From positions 1 to 5,710 of the forward strand of contig JBIJDM010000193.1 of assembly GCA_044344145.1 (NCBI GenBank): a DNA stretch of 5,710 nucleotides, in the 5' to 3' direction. A program made the translations under genes and the position numbers. This DNA comes from JBAXGE01 sp044344145. GTDB taxonomy: Bacteria; Planctomycetota; Phycisphaerae; WQYP01. The notes beneath the pieces were generated by a model that did not search any database, was not told where the DNA came from, and worked only from the letters and a program-made list of their open reading frames with translations. Shown piece by piece: positions 4,888-5,710 of the stretch. The stretch's first letter is position 1, and each line of letters begins with the position of its first letter.

Positions 4888-5710
4888 GTGACGACCGTTC
4901 TCGACGATAAGTCCTCCAAAATCGAACCCTCACCCTCACAACTCCTCGACTGGTACCGCCAGATGCTGGAAATCCGCCAGTTTGAACTGCGTTGTGCCCA
5001 AAGCTATCAACAACAAAAAGTTGGCGGTTTCTGCCACCTCTACGTCGGTCAGGAAGCCGTCGCGGTGGGCAGTATCGCGGCCACCCGGCCCCATGACTAC
5101 ATCATCACCGCCTATCGCGACCATGGCCACGCCATCGCGCGGCAGATGCCCATGGCGCCGATGTTTGGCGAACTCTATGGCAAGGCCATGGGCTGTAGCC
5201 ACGGCAAGGGCGGTTCGATGCACTTTTTCGACAAGTCCAAGCACTTTTACGGCGGGCACGCCATTGTGGGCGGGCACATCCCGCTGGCCGTGGGTATGGG
5301 CTGGGCGATCAAATACCGCAAGGAAGACCGCGTGGCGTTGTGCTATTTTGGCGATGGCGCCATCAATCAGGGCACCTTCCACGAGGCCCTGAACCTCGCC
5401 GGTCTGCACAAACTGCCGTGTATCTTTCTGGTGGAGAACAACGGCTACGGCATGGGTACCCAAGTCGGTCGCGCCTCGGCGGTTAAAGACCTGAAGCTGC
5501 GCACCGAAGATGCCTATGGCATCCAAGGCAAAGAAGTTGACGGTATGGACTGTATCGCCATGTACAAAATGACCGCGGCGGCCGTGGACTATTGTCGTTC
5601 GGGTCAGGGCTCGATTTTTCTGGAAGTCAAAACCTACCGTTATCGTGGTCATTCGATGTCCGATCCGCAGAAATACCGCACCAAGGAAGAAGTCTCTCAT
5701 TATCAGGAAC
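4888..5710 (+). CDS. pdhA: Pyruvate dehydrogenase E1 component, alpha subunit, 3' end outside window
   Basis: E1 alpha, with E1 beta, forms the thiamine diphosphate-dependent decarboxylase of the pyruvate dehydrogenase complex, passing the acetyl group to E2 lipoyl domains in the cytoplasm. The visible 274 codons are most of a protein that is usually about 320-360 residues. Signatures: RQFELRCAQSY (30-40), AYRDHGHAIARQ (75-86), GKGGSMHFFD (106-115), GGHAIVGGHIPL (122-133), the thiamine diphosphate motif from GDGAINQG (155-162) to ENN (183-185), and YRGHSMSDP (252-260), the conserved loop with His255 and Ser258 that contacts the cofactor. The short, polar N-terminus (1-19) is variable in the family. 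Start is GTG 4888, with AGGA nine bases upstream. A branched-chain or acetoin dehydrogenase E1 alpha is the main alternative; the HFFD and RGHSMSDP context favours pyruvate. An E1 beta gene would be expected just downstream. Confidence 0.93.
   Translation, partial: MTTVLDDKSSKIEPSPSQLLDWYRQMLEIRQFELRCAQSYQQQKVGGFCHLYVGQEAVAVGSIAATRPHDYIITAYRDHGHAIARQMPMAPMFGELYGKAMGCSHGKGGSMHFFDKSKHFYGGHAIVGGHIPLAVGMGWAIKYRKEDRVALCYFGDGAINQGTFHEALNLAGLHKLPCIFLVENNGYGMGTQVGRASAVKDLKLRTEDAYGIQGKEVDGMDCIAMYKMTAAAVDYCRSGQGSIFLEVKTYRYRGHSMSDPQKYRTKEEVSHYQE

Noticed and set aside
4936..5700. 254-codon minus-strand open frame across pdhA
   Set aside because: Antisense shadow; the plus strand carries the complete thiamine diphosphate motif and other E1 alpha signatures.

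Overview
This window looks like chromosomal housekeeping DNA from a Gram-negative, fairly G+C-rich bacterium. The gene set (proA, ribH, nusB, ftsY, a DUF2934 protein, a lipoprotein and pdhA) and the tight ribH-nusB-ftsY run suggest a planctomycete-type (PVC) bacterium to me. That assignment rests on remembered gene order and family distribution, not on a search, and is tentative. I see no tRNA, rRNA, CRISPR array, insertion sequence, phage gene or defence system.

Layout. On the minus strand, 1-967 is the N-terminal part of proA (proline biosynthesis), running off the left edge. It is divergent from a compact plus-strand cluster: ribH (1154-1630, lumazine synthase), nusB (1650-2084, rRNA antitermination) and ftsY (2088-3074, SRP receptor). 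Gaps of 19 and 3 bases suggest co-transcription and, for nusB-ftsY, translational coupling. Convergent to ftsY are two minus-strand genes. One is a 98-residue DUF2934 protein with a lysine/alanine-rich tail (3162-3458). The other is an unrecognised 273-residue lipoprotein (3672-4493) whose strand/helix alternation resembles a TIM barrel. After about 390 bases without a confident gene, pdhA (pyruvate dehydrogenase E1 alpha) starts at a GTG at 4888 and runs off the right edge.

Regulatory DNA. The non-coding stretches hold the least ordinary signals. The DUF2934 gene has a good sigma70-like promoter (TTGACA, 17 bases, GACAAT), a foldable leader and a strong ribosome binding site. The lipoprotein-pdhA interval is A+T-rich in the middle and carries overlapping back-to-back promoter candidates, two perfect palindromes on the lipoprotein side and a GC-rich hairpin at the predicted start of the pdhA leader.

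The genes serve separate core functions (proline, riboflavin, transcription antitermination, membrane protein targeting, pyruvate oxidation) and do not form one system. I found no convincing new multi-gene system. The best leads are the orphan lipoprotein, the DUF2934 gene with its structured leader, and the divergent control region of pdhA.
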